A stretch of DNA of 64,000 nt from Chloroflexota bacterium (lineage in GTDB: Bacteria > Chloroflexota > UBA6077 > JACCZL01), in the NCBI GenBank assembly GCA_020845495.1, contig JADLFM010000247.1, positions 60,913-124,912 on the forward strand. Direction: 5' to 3'. Position 1 is the stretch's first letter. Each line of letters opens with the position of its first letter. Below the pieces are notes generated by a model, which was not told the DNA's origin, did no database searches, and saw only the letters and a program-made list of their open reading frames with translations. Shown piece after piece: positions 34,494 to 43,041 of this stretch. Both the position numbers and the translations under genes were made by a program.

Positions 34494-37481
34494 ATGAGCG
34501 CGACCCTGGCGCCCGTCGACGCGACCCACGCTCCGCCCTCGCGGCGCGCCTCTCGCGTCTGGCGTCTCGATCTACGCGCTCACGCGATAGAAGCTGTGCC
34601 CTTCCTCGTCATCGCGCTCTGCTCGCTCGTCCTGTTCCACGACGGCCTGTTCGGCAACGTGGTCTTCTACGAGAAGGACACCGAGCTGTTCTATCAGCCA
34701 CTCGGGCGTTGGTACGCCGAGCAGGTCCGGGCAGGTGACTCGGCGCTCTGGATCCCGCTCATCTTTGGCGGCTACCCCTTGTTCGCCGATGGCGAGCTGG
34801 GGATGCTCTACCCGCTGAATCTGCTACTCGTGCCCCTGCTGACCCCGACCACGGTGCTCACCGTCATGCGGGCCATCCACCTCTTCCTGGGTGGGGCGTT
34901 CGCCATCCTGTATCTGCGGACGCTCGGTCTGACGCGGACGGCGGCACTCGTCGGCGGACTGGTGTTCGCCTTCGGCAGCTTCCTGGTGGCGCAGCTTCAA
35001 CACGAGAACGTCGTCCGAAGCGCCGTCTGGCTGCCCCTGATCCTGCTCTGCGCCGAGCGCAGTTTCAGGGTGTCTGGCTGGAGGCGTCAGCGCTGGCTGG
35101 TCGGGGGCGGGCTGGTGCTCGCGTGTGCGGCGCTCGGGGTTCACATCCAGCCGGTCTTCATGACCCTGGTCTGCCTCGGGCTGTACACCACCTACCGGGT
35201 CCTGGTCGGGCCAGTGACCGGGCCGCGCTGGGAGCGGGCGCTACAACTGGTCTGGGCGCCTGGTCTGATCTGCGCGATCGGGCTGGGGGCGGCGGCGATC
35301 CAATGGCTGCCGCTCTTCGAGCTTGGACGGATGTCATATCGCGGCCCCGGCTTGAACTACGACCTGGCGACGACCTGGCCCTTGCGCTGGCAGAATCTCG
35401 CGACGGTCGTCCTGCCGTACCTCTTCCGGCTGCCGGACGGACGCTTCATCACGCTCTGGCAGCAGTGGGAGACCTACCTCTACGTCGGCATCATGCCGCT
35501 CGGCCTCGCGGTCCTCGGTGTCCTGCTGGCGCGCCGACGGATCGTCCCGTTCTTCGTCATGTTGGCCGCGTTCGGGCTGGTCGTGGGCCTGGCCGAGCAG
35601 AGCCCGCTCAACCTGCACCGGCTCCTCTGGATGCTGCCCGGCTTCTCGTCACTGCGGGCGCCGGGCCGCTACGCCTACCTGATCGTCTTCGCGGCGGCGG
35701 TGCTCGCGGCCTGTGGGGCGGACGTGCTGACCCGGGCGCGGCGGCGCTCCTGGCCGCTCACTCTGGGTGCGCTCGTGGTGACCGGCTGGTCGGCGGGCAC
35801 GATCTACACGATCGTCGCTCTTCACCAGCGGCTCGCCGCGGACCCAGTGCGCTGGAAGAAACTGATCGACGACTACTACCTGAGCACCCGTCACGAGCAC
35901 GAGTGGCTGACCGGACCGATGGTCTATCAGCAACTCGTCGATGGCCTGGATCTGTCCAGCCCGAAGACGCTCTGGAGCGTCGCGCTGCTGGTCGTCTGCG
36001 CAGGCGTCCTGTTCGGCTGGGCGCTCTGGCCGCGCCTGTCCGGCGCCTGGGCCACCGTGACGGTCGCCGTCATTGCGATCGACCTGCTCGCCTTCGCCTA
36101 CGACTATCATCCGATGGCTGCCCTCGACGACCTGATGCGTCCGGCACCCGTGACCCAGTTCCTGGCAACGCTGGGGCCGGACGCGCGAACCTTCGCCGAT
36201 GGATCGTTACAGTTCCTGGAACCGAATCGACTGCTTCACGCCGACGTCCCCACGATTTCGGGGTATAGCTCGCTCGAGACTCAGCGCCACTTCGAATACT
36301 GGTCGAATGTGGATGGCCAGGAAGACACGCTGCTCGACCTCTGGAGCACTCGCTACGTGGTGATGGCGGACCCCCCCAGGGACATCGCGATCGTCGACGG
36401 GACGGCCTACCGGCCCTTCAACGCCCTCTTCAACGGCGCGGCCTTCAACCGTACCGGCCGGGCGACCTTTGACGTCGAGCCGGTCCATACCGTCGAGGTG
36501 CGGGTGCTCGCGACGCTGATCGATGGCGTCCAGATCGAGCAGGATACGCCGGTTGCCGAACTGGTGCTGACCGGTACCGACGGCACCCAGCGGACGGTAC
36601 GCCTTCGGGCTGGCGTCGACGTCGCGGAGAACGCCTACGAGCGCCCGGACGTGCGGCCACACCTCCGGCACGCGCGGCCGCCGGTGGCAGGCACGATCAA
36701 GGACATCGCGCCGAACGGCCAGCCAACCGACACCAACATCTACCGAGCGAGGCTCCCGGTGGATCCGCTGGACGTGGTGTCGGTTGAGGTGCACCAGGTC
36801 TACCCGCTCGGGCAGACCCGAGTCTTCGGCATCGGGCTGGTGAACGAGGTCGGCCAGGTCCGTTCGATCTTCGGCAGCGACCGCGCCAAGTTCCGGCCGG
36901 TCTGGCGGCAGGATGGGATCGTGGTGCTCGAAAATCGCGCCGCCTACCCGCGCGCCTACATCGTGCCGGAGGGCATCGCGCGGCGAAGCCGATCCGAGGA
37001 GTCGGCGCTGCCACGGATGGCGATGCGGCCCTTTGACGCGGCACGGCAGGTGATCCTCGAAGAAGGGCCGTTCGACGGGCTGCCGCTGGTCCGGCCGCGT
37101 CTCGGGCAGGAGTTGTCGTCGACAACACGTCCGGCGGCCGCGACGGTGGAGGACATCTCGTCGGAGCACGTGCGGATCGTGACGCCCGATGGACCGGGCG
37201 GGTTCCTCGTCCTGACCGACCAGTACCACCGCGGCTGGCGTGCCGAGATCGACGGGCAACCGACGCCAGTCTACATCGCGAACTTCCTGTTCCGGGGCGT
37301 CTACCTGCCGCCGGGTCCGCACACGGTGGACTTCGTGTTCGACCCCCTCTCGCTACGTCTGGGTCGCGCCATCACCCTCACCACGCTAGCGTTCGCGACA
37401 CTGGTCGGGCTGATCCTGCCGTGGTGGCAGGGTCGGCGGAGCCATCGAACGGCCAGTCGGAGCGCTGTCCGCGGCGGCTGA
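34494..37481 (+). CDS. large YfhO-like polytopic membrane protein
   Basis: 995 residues from ATG 34494. About 12 membrane segments occupy the first 550 residues, with a typical N-terminal extracytoplasmic loop (NVVFYEKDTELFYQPLGRWY). A large extracytoplasmic region (about 580-940) follows, with the YfhO-type ending TDQYHRGWRAEIDGQPTPV and a final membrane helix. YfhO-like proteins are linked to glycosylation of lipoteichoic acid or other wall polymers and are related to GT-C type sugar transferases. It closes the glycan cluster, so transfer of the completed sugar to an outer acceptor is a reasonable role. The canonical GT-C DxD was not located with certainty. Confidence 0.85.
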   Translation: MSATLAPVDATHAPPSRRASRVWRLDLRAHAIEAVPFLVIALCSLVLFHDGLFGNVVFYEKDTELFYQPLGRWYAEQVRAGDSALWIPLIFGGYPLFADGELGMLYPLNLLLVPLLTPTTVLTVMRAIHLFLGGAFAILYLRTLGLTRTAALVGGLVFAFGSFLVAQLQHENVVRSAVWLPLILLCAERSFRVSGWRRQRWLVGGGLVLACAALGVHIQPVFMTLVCLGLYTTYRVLVGPVTGPRWERALQLVWAPGLICAIGLGAAAIQWLPLFELGRMSYRGPGLNYDLATTWPLRWQNLATVVLPYLFRLPDGRFITLWQQWETYLYVGIMPLGLAVLGVLLARRRIVPFFVMLAAFGLVVGLAEQSPLNLHRLLWMLPGFSSLRAPGRYAYLIVFAAAVLAACGADVLTRARRRSWPLTLGALVVTGWSAGTIYTIVALHQRLAADPVRWKKLIDDYYLSTRHEHEWLTGPMVYQQLVDGLDLSSPKTLWSVALLVVCAGVLFGWALWPRLSGAWATVTVAVIAIDLLAFAYDYHPMAALDDLMRPAPVTQFLATLGPDARTFADGSLQFLEPNRLLHADVPTISGYSSLETQRHFEYWSNVDGQEDTLLDLWSTRYVVMADPPRDIAIVDGTAYRPFNALFNGAAFNRTGRATFDVEPVHTVEVRVLATLIDGVQIEQDTPVAELVLTGTDGTQRTVRLRAGVDVAENAYERPDVRPHLRHARPPVAGTIKDIAPNGQPTDTNIYRARLPVDPLDVVSVEVHQVYPLGQTRVFGIGLVNEVGQVRSIFGSDRAKFRPVWRQDGIVVLENRAAYPRAYIVPEGIARRSRSEESALPRMAMRPFDAARQVILEEGPFDGLPLVRPRLGQELSSTTRPAAATVEDISSEHVRIVTPDGPGGFLVLTDQYHRGWRAEIDGQPTPVYIANFLFRGVYLPPGPHTVDFVFDPLSLRLGRAITLTTLAFATLVGLILPWWQGRRSHRTASRSAVRGG

Positions 37482-37706
37482 CGTTGCCAGGCCCTCGCGG
37501 CGCATGAACGCTGCGCTCACCACACTCTGCCGTAGCACTGATTCGCGGCCCACACGGTGAGGGTCGGCTCATCGTGCGGGGATGGCTCGTCGCGTGGGGT
37601 TCGCCCGTCACCCGGATCGAGGACCGTCTGACCCGTCACAGGGCGGGCCGCGTCGGGCGATACTTCACCTGGGGGACTGGGGCGGCGGAGCGAGAGGAGA
37701 CCGCAG

Positions 37707-38912
37707 GTGGCTGTCGGGCGCCGAACGGCAGCGTATGGGACCGGCTGGACGGCTGGTCTGCCGTACCCCATCCGGAACGTGCTACGCCGGCGTCGCGGGC
37801 TGATCGGTATGATTGCCGGCGTAGGGATCGCACTCGGCCTGGGCATGGCGATGCTGGCCATCAACAAGGCCGGGATCGACCTGTTCAGCGGCGACTTCCG
37901 GGTATCCGGCGCCAACCTGTACGTCATCACCGAGGGTGGTACGCCGATCCCCATTCTGCCCGGCGATACACCGGGCACGATCGAGGACGCCCGCCATAGC
38001 CTGGCGCAGGTGCGTGGGCTGGCAGGCGTGCGGGCGGCGGTCGGGGTCATGAACTGGTCGCTCGAACGGGAGCGGCCCGGCCCAAAGCGCCCTGATGCCC
38101 CGAAGGAGCTTGTCTCGACGATGGGAGTCGACGGCGACCCGAGCGACATCCCCGGCGCGCTCGTCCTCAAGGAGGGACGCTGGCTGCGCCGAACCAACGA
38201 GGTGATGCTCGGGGCACGGCTCGCCCGTGAGCGGGGGTTCACCCTCGGCGACTCGATCCGGCTCAACGGGCGCGACTTCCAGGTGGTTGGGATCGGGCGG
38301 CTGCGGGGGTTCGGCTTCAATGCGGACTCGGTCGCGTATCTCGACTTGCGATCGCTTCAACAACGGTCAGCGGTTGGGGACGTGGTGAACACCATCGCAA
38401 TCTGGTCGTCGAGCCCGGCAGCGACCCGGACTGGTCTCGCAGACCTCGACTCGCTGTCAGTGTACGACCCCGACGAGCTCGTCCATCTGGCGGAACAGGC
38501 GAACCAGAGCGGAGTGGTCATCCGCTGGATTCTGGTGGTGATGATCCTCACCATCGCCGCCCTGTTCGTCGCCAACATGCTCAGCCGGTCGGTCGCCGAG
38601 CGCCGGCTGGAGTTTGCCACCCTCCGGGCGATCGGTGTCCCCCGCCGAACCATTCTCGCGTCAGTAGCCGCGGAAGCGCTCGTTATCAGCGCGTCGGCAT
38701 TCGTCGTCGGGTTGGGGATCAGCAGCGTCTTCGGCTATCTGATCGACTCGACCATCGCCCCGGCCTACGGTATCGAATCGCTCTATTCGACGGACCTGAG
38801 CCTGTTCGGCGTCGTGCTGGCGCTGGCGCTGGGGCTTGGGTTGCTGGCCGGCGTGTTCCCGGCCCGTCAGGCGGTCCGCGTCGAGCCAGTCGAAGTGCTG
38901 CGTGAGGCGTGA
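37707..38912 (+). CDS. ABC transporter permease, MacB/FtsX type
   Basis: 401 residues from GTG 37707, with GAGAGGAGACC upstream. A first membrane helix near residues 33-55 (GMIAGVGIALGLGMAMLAIN) is followed by a MacB-PCD-like extracytoplasmic domain (about 60-265) and a C-terminal FtsX domain with three helices (about 275-395; LRAIGVPRRTILASVAAEAL, and PARQAVRVEPVEVLREA as the final coupling motif). These mechanotransmitting permeases export lipoproteins, peptides or antibiotics, or signal across the membrane. It is immediately followed (3 bases) by the ATPase-MFP fusion, which would supply both the ATPase and the periplasm-side adaptor. Confidence 0.92.
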   Translation: MAVGRRTAAYGTGWTAGLPYPIRNVLRRRRGLIGMIAGVGIALGLGMAMLAINKAGIDLFSGDFRVSGANLYVITEGGTPIPILPGDTPGTIEDARHSLAQVRGLAGVRAAVGVMNWSLERERPGPKRPDAPKELVSTMGVDGDPSDIPGALVLKEGRWLRRTNEVMLGARLARERGFTLGDSIRLNGRDFQVVGIGRLRGFGFNADSVAYLDLRSLQQRSAVGDVVNTIAIWSSSPAATRTGLADLDSLSVYDPDELVHLAEQANQSGVVIRWILVVMILTIAALFVANMLSRSVAERRLEFATLRAIGVPRRTILASVAAEALVISASAFVVGLGISSVFGYLIDSTIAPAYGIESLYSTDLSLFGVVLALALGLGLLAGVFPARQAVRVEPVEVLREA

Positions 38913-38915
38913 CCG

Positions 38916-40337
38916 ATGCTCCGCCTGCGGCACGTCTGGCGGACCTATCCGGTCGGCGAATCGGAGGTCGTCGCACTGCGCGACGTGAGCCTGGATATTC
39001 ACGACGGCGATTTCATGGCCATCGTCGGACCATCTGGCTCGGGCAAGTCGACGCTGCTCCAGATCGTCGGGCTGCTCGACCTTCCGACCCGCGGAGTCGT
39101 CGAGTTGGATGGGCGCGACGTGGCGGAGATCGGCGACGACGAACGGACACGGCTGCGCCTGACGACCCTCGGGTTCGTGTTCCAGCGCTTCCACCTGCTG
39201 TCAGACCTGACGGCCATCGAGAACGTCGCCGTCCCGCTCGAGGCGGCCGGCGTACCGCCCCGCGAGCGCTTCGAGCGCGCTGCCTGGCTGCTAAAGGCGG
39301 TCGGACTTGGCGAGCGGCTCGATTTCAAGCCGGCTCGCCTGTCTGGCGGGCAGCGCCAGCGCGTCGCTATCGCACGCGCGCTCGCGAACAGGCCGCGCAT
39401 CATTCTCGCTGATGAGCCGACCGGCGAATTGCACAGCGAGGACAAGGCGCAGGTCATCGCGTTGTTCCGGCAGTTGAATCAGGAAGGATGCGCTGTCGTC
39501 ATGGTGACGCACGATCGGGAGGTGGCGGAGGTGGCCAGGAGACGCATCGAGATCCGCGACGGCGAGGTGCGCGAGACGACGCCAGGGGCGAGCCCGATAC
39601 CGACGTCGGATCCCTCGCCCGCCCCGCTCCAGGCGCCCTCTCCGCAGGAGGGAAGGATCGTCGGAAGCGCCCTTGCGCCGGCACGCCCGGTGAAGCGGCG
39701 CCGCTGGCCGTGGCTCGTGCTCGGCTTGCTGCTCGTCGCCGGCCTGGCCGGTGGCGGGCTCGCCTACTGGACCGGTCTGCTCGGCGTGCCCATGCCGGCG
39801 ACGGTGACTGGCCCCGTCGCCACGCCGGCCGTGCAGCGGGTGACCGCCCGAGGAGAGATCCGACCCGTCGCCGAGGCTCGCATCGGAACCTTGAGCGGCG
39901 GTGTCGTCAACCGCCTGGCCGTTCAGGTCGGGCAGTCGGTCGACGAGGGTCAGGAGGTGGCGCGGATCGTCTCGCCGTCGAACATCGAGGTGTTGGTCGC
40001 GCCCTGGCGGGGGACGATCGCCGATATTCCCGTCCACGTTGGTGACACCGTCACGCCCGGCACCACCGTCGTTCTCATCGCCGATCTGAGCCGGCTCCAG
40101 GTGGAGACGACCGATGTCGATGAGTTCATCATCGCCAACATCCACTCGGGCCAGACAGCGGCTGTCACCGTCGATGCGCTCGATCAGCGCCAGATCCGGG
40201 CCACGGTACGCTCGGCCTCATTGCAGCCTCGCCGGTCGGTCGATGGTGATGAGAACTACGCGGTGATCCTGGACCTCGAGTGGACGCCGCCAGAGCTACG
40301 GGCCGGCATGTCAGTGCGGATCGCCTTCGACACGTGA
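38916..40337 (+). CDS. LolD/MacB-type ATPase fused to membrane-fusion (HlyD-like) domain
   Basis: 473 residues with two modules. Residues 1-220: ABC ATPase with Walker A GPSGSGKS (38-45), Q-loop Gln90, signature LSGGQ (142-146), Walker B ILADEP (163-168) and H-loop His199. The D-loop is ELHS (171-174) instead of the usual NLDS. A Pro/Ser linker (222-258) leads to one membrane helix (about 264-286), then a biotinyl-lipoyl-like and beta-barrel adaptor (about 300-473; IRPVAEARIGTLSGGVV, VGQSVDEGQEVARIVSPS, GDTVTPGTTVVLIADLSRLQVET) as in MacA/HlyD proteins. Usually the ATPase and adaptor are separate genes (macA, macB). Here one chain covers both, and the preceding gene is the permease. It is probably a complete efflux or export unit; cargo unknown. 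A hairpin follows. Confidence 0.93.
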   Translation: MLRLRHVWRTYPVGESEVVALRDVSLDIHDGDFMAIVGPSGSGKSTLLQIVGLLDLPTRGVVELDGRDVAEIGDDERTRLRLTTLGFVFQRFHLLSDLTAIENVAVPLEAAGVPPRERFERAAWLLKAVGLGERLDFKPARLSGGQRQRVAIARALANRPRIILADEPTGELHSEDKAQVIALFRQLNQEGCAVVMVTHDREVAEVARRRIEIRDGEVRETTPGASPIPTSDPSPAPLQAPSPQEGRIVGSALAPARPVKRRRWPWLVLGLLLVAGLAGGGLAYWTGLLGVPMPATVTGPVATPAVQRVTARGEIRPVAEARIGTLSGGVVNRLAVQVGQSVDEGQEVARIVSPSNIEVLVAPWRGTIADIPVHVGDTVTPGTTVVLIADLSRLQVETTDVDEFIIANIHSGQTAAVTVDALDQRQIRATVRSASLQPRRSVDGDENYAVILDLEWTPPELRAGMSVRIAFDT

Positions 40338-40383
40338 CGCTCCAATGACGTCCGCACGGCGTGCCACCGAGCCGCAACAGCAA

Positions 40384-40411
40384 GGGCCGCTCGGCACCAT
40401 CCGAGCGGCCC
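40384..40411 (+). terminator. hairpin after ATPase-MFP gene
   Basis: Perfect 11-bp stem GGGCCGCTCGG / CCGAGCGGCCC with a 6-base loop, 46 bases after the stop. No U tract follows (ATATCACC). Confidence 0.65.
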
Positions 40412-40845
40412 ATATCACCATGCAGGCTGGGGTGTGAGCCAGGGTCCGCCTCCAGTCCCTTCAGAACCTAGACCGGGGCAGATTGCGACACTCGTCGCCT
40501 CCAGCCTCTTCACCACACGTCGTTGAGTTAGGCTCAGTGCACGAAGCAGGCCACCAGACGCTCTCCAGCCGTAACCTATCTCGGAACCGGCCGCACGAGT
40601 TGGAGACGTGCGACACCCACCACAGCCGGCATCGAACTTTCGGAAGTGGGTCCGGGGGACTACGCAACGCGTGCAGGTGAGCCGCCCTGTGAGATCATAG
40701 AGGGCGACGCATGAAGAACTGATGAAGCGCGTATAAGAGGCTGGTAAGAACTGCACCGGCTGCACGAGCACGGCGGATGCCCGCGTCTCCGTCTGAGCCG
40801 GCTTCGGGTGACGGGGGGACCGGCCGGTGCGCACGACACCACACC
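40412..40845. other. intergenic region, nothing recognised
   Basis: About 430 bases, relatively less GC-rich in its right part (40690-40760, with several AAGAACTG words). No frame in it has convincing composition, and no tRNA or ncRNA signature was recognised. Confidence 0.4.
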
Positions 40846-40888
40846 GCCGGCTCGACAGGTTGGAGTGAGCGTTGCCTGTCGAGCCGGC
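40846..40888 (-). terminator. hairpin terminator for the class III aminotransferase
   Basis: Perfect 14-bp stem (40846-40859 with 40875-40888) with a 15-base loop, 90 bases downstream of the minus-strand stop at 40979. Confidence 0.55.
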
Positions 40889-40978
40889 CAGCGTCGGATG
40901 CCGGTAGCCAGGACCGGCACAGCAGGTGTCAGCGCGGCGAACTTGAGGACGGCATCGGCAAGGTGAGCAGTCGCGGCG

Positions 40979-42304
40979 TTACTGCCGCGCCGCCACGTGC
41001 TGTGCCGCCCGCTCGATCCGGGTCAGTGCTTCATCGATGTCGTCGAGGCTGTGCTGGATCGAGTAGCCGGAGTGCCACAAGGAATGGAAGTAGACGCCCT
41101 CTTCCTGGGCGGCGACGGCGAAGCGAGCCGCAAGGTCGCGGTCATACTTCATCGCGTCACGGTAGGACTTCGGCTCCTCTTCGAGGCCGTAGTTCAGGCA
41201 GAAGCGGTTCCCGATGGCCTGGACCTGAACGGGCAAGCCGGCCCGCTCGAAGATCGCACGCAGGTTGGGGTAGAGCCGCTCGCCGAGCCGGTCGAGGTGC
41301 TCCCAGAAGGTCGGCTGCTCGGCGAGCTTGAGGAAGGCGTTGGCGGCAAGAATCGGCAGCGGGTGGGCGTTGAACGTCCCGCTGTGGACCGCGCCGCCGA
41401 GTGGCGACACCGCGCTCATGACCTCGCGGCTGCCGACGAACGCGGAGAGCGGCAGCCCGCCGCCAATCGCTTTCCCGATCGTCGTCAGATCCGGCGTGAC
41501 GCCGAGATACCCTTGCGCGCAGGATGCGCCGGTCCGGAAGCTGGACAGGATCTCGTCGAAGATCAGGACGATCCCGAGCTCGCGGGTTAGCGAGCGCAAC
41601 GCCTGGAGGAAGTCGGGTTGAGCGACGATGCCGCCCGAGTTGTAATTGATCGGCTCGAGAATCACCGCCGCGATTTCGTTGGCGCGCGCACGTAGCGTCT
41701 GCTCCAGCACGTCGGTATCGTTGAACGGGAGTACGGTCACGTAGTTTTGCAGCGCGCCCGGGATGCCGCCGCTCTCCGGCACGGTGGCCGGATGGTCGGC
41801 CGGCCCGGCGGCCTCGGGGCTGGGCCAGGAGCTAAAGCCCAGGTAGTCGTGGTAGCCGTGGAAGTGCCCTTCGAACTTCACCACCACGTCTTTGCCGGTG
41901 AACATCCGTGCCGTGCGGATGGCATGCCAGGTCGTCTCGGTGCCCGAGGTGGTGAAGCGGACCAGTTCGGCACTCGGGACCATCTCGGTCAAGCGGCGAG
42001 CCGCTTCGGCCTGCTCCTCGAACTCGAAGGAGCAGAGGATACCCCGCGCGAGCCCCTCTTCGACGGCCTGCGTGACGTCCGGATGCCCGTGACCGAGCAA
42101 ACTTGCGCCGAACGACATGCAGAAGTCGATGTACTCCCGCCCATCGACGTCCCAGATCCGTGAGCCTGCGCCTCGGGCGGCCACGAACGGCCGGCCGTAG
42201 CCTTTGTGGAGACGCGCTGCTGCCGTGACCCCGCCCGGGAGGACTTTCTGAGCCTCTTCGAAATAGTGTTCGGAGCGCGTGACCTCGTGTGTCTGCTGGA
42301 CCAT
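40979..42304 (-). CDS. class III aminotransferase, glutamate-1-semialdehyde 2,1-aminomutase-like
   Basis: 441 residues from ATG 42304. PLP fold type I, class III. Visible: LPGGVTAAARLHKGYGRPFV and GAGSRIWDVDGREYIDFCMSFG at the N-terminus, FTTSGTETTWHAIR cofactor loop, FDEILSSFR (Asp250), and the PLP Lys278 in TTIGKAIGGGLPLSAFVG. These are the landmarks of GSA aminomutase and its relatives. No haem genes are nearby, and the substrate loop differs (FGASLLGHGHPD), so a role in amine or beta-amino acid metabolism is also possible. It stands alone between two hairpins or promoter regions. Confidence 0.86.
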   Translation of the reverse strand: MVQQTHEVTRSEHYFEEAQKVLPGGVTAAARLHKGYGRPFVAARGAGSRIWDVDGREYIDFCMSFGASLLGHGHPDVTQAVEEGLARGILCSFEFEEQAEAARRLTEMVPSAELVRFTTSGTETTWHAIRTARMFTGKDVVVKFEGHFHGYHDYLGFSSWPSPEAAGPADHPATVPESGGIPGALQNYVTVLPFNDTDVLEQTLRARANEIAAVILEPINYNSGGIVAQPDFLQALRSLTRELGIVLIFDEILSSFRTGASCAQGYLGVTPDLTTIGKAIGGGLPLSAFVGSREVMSAVSPLGGAVHSGTFNAHPLPILAANAFLKLAEQPTFWEHLDRLGERLYPNLRAIFERAGLPVQVQAIGNRFCLNYGLEEEPKSYRDAMKYDRDLAARFAVAAQEEGVYFHSLWHSGYSIQHSLDDIDEALTRIERAAQHVAARQ

Positions 42305-42651
42305 CGATCCCGTTCCATCCCTGCCCAGGCATCTCGACGCCAGGATGTGCCGACCCCTGACGCCGTCACCTGATGATGTTCCTGTACGTTGTATCCTGGC
42401 ATGTGCTGGACTGCTGGGCAAGGTACGCGAGTCCGTGGCTGAGCTTCAACGGAGCGCCGCAGACGCCACGAGTGCGCACAGAACTTCGAGCCTCCGTGTG
42501 CAGCGCGTTCCCCGTGCCGTCTGGTACACTCTCCACTGTTGCGCGGTCGAAAGGCCGCGCACCTTCGCGCTCGCAAGGGTCTTCCGCGACGGGCGCATCC
42601 GAATTCCGAGCAAGGAACGCGCTCGCTACAGCGTGGCCCGAGGAGGGCGAA

Positions 42652-42858
42652 TTGGCTGAGAAGAACAAGAACCAGACGGCACAAGAGCGCGCCCGCCTCC
42701 GCGAGATCGTCGGAGCGCAGGCGTCGGACCGGTACTGCTCGGCGCCCAACTGCCCGACCAAGGGACAGCCGATCCTGAAGAAAGATCTGTACCCCATCGT
42801 CATGGCGTACCCCAAGAAGACGGTGTACTACCACCGGTCCTGCACCACGACGTTCTAG
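42652..42858 (+). CDS. small Cys-containing protein, 68 aa (possible zinc-binding)
   Basis: TTG start at 42652, with AGGAGGG at 42641-42647. The N-terminal half is a charged helix (EKNKNQTAQERARLREI). The C-terminal half holds Cys in DRYCSAPNCPTKGQPI and a His-x2-Cys in YYHRSCTTTF, so C-x4-C plus H-x2-C could bind one zinc ion. No family is recognised. An in-frame extension upstream lacks such order. It is followed 24 bases later by a strong hairpin, a sign that it is transcribed as a unit of its own. Confidence 0.62.
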   Translation: MAEKNKNQTAQERARLREIVGAQASDRYCSAPNCPTKGQPILKKDLYPIVMAYPKKTVYYHRSCTTTF

Positions 42859-42882
42859 TCGGACGATCGACGCGATCGCAAG

Positions 42883-42913
42883 CGCGGTCCCTGCCACCTG
42901 GGCAGGGGCCGCG
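42883..42913 (+). terminator. hairpin after the small Cys protein
   Basis: 13-bp stem (42883-42895 with 42901-42913), one G-U pair, 5-base loop. No U tract. It starts 24 bases after the stop. Confidence 0.65.
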
Positions 42914-43041
42914 TCGTGCGTTCAGCCGCCTGACCTGACCGCGCATGCCATCGACCGAGCCGTAGGCGCGTCAGGCTGCCGGCGCGAACCGGGAAGCCGG
43001 GTTCTCGTCGGCGCCGGCGTGTATGGACTGCTCTCGACGCA

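Noticed and set aside
37707..40337. LolCDE lipoprotein-releasing system
   Set aside because: A LolC/E pair is absent and the ATPase carries an extracytoplasmic adaptor, so a MacAB-like export unit fits better.
40415..40834. 139-residue minus-strand frame in the 40.4-40.9 kb spacer
   Set aside because: Cys/Arg/Ser/Thr-rich without domain order, no ribosome site, and composition unlike nearby genes.
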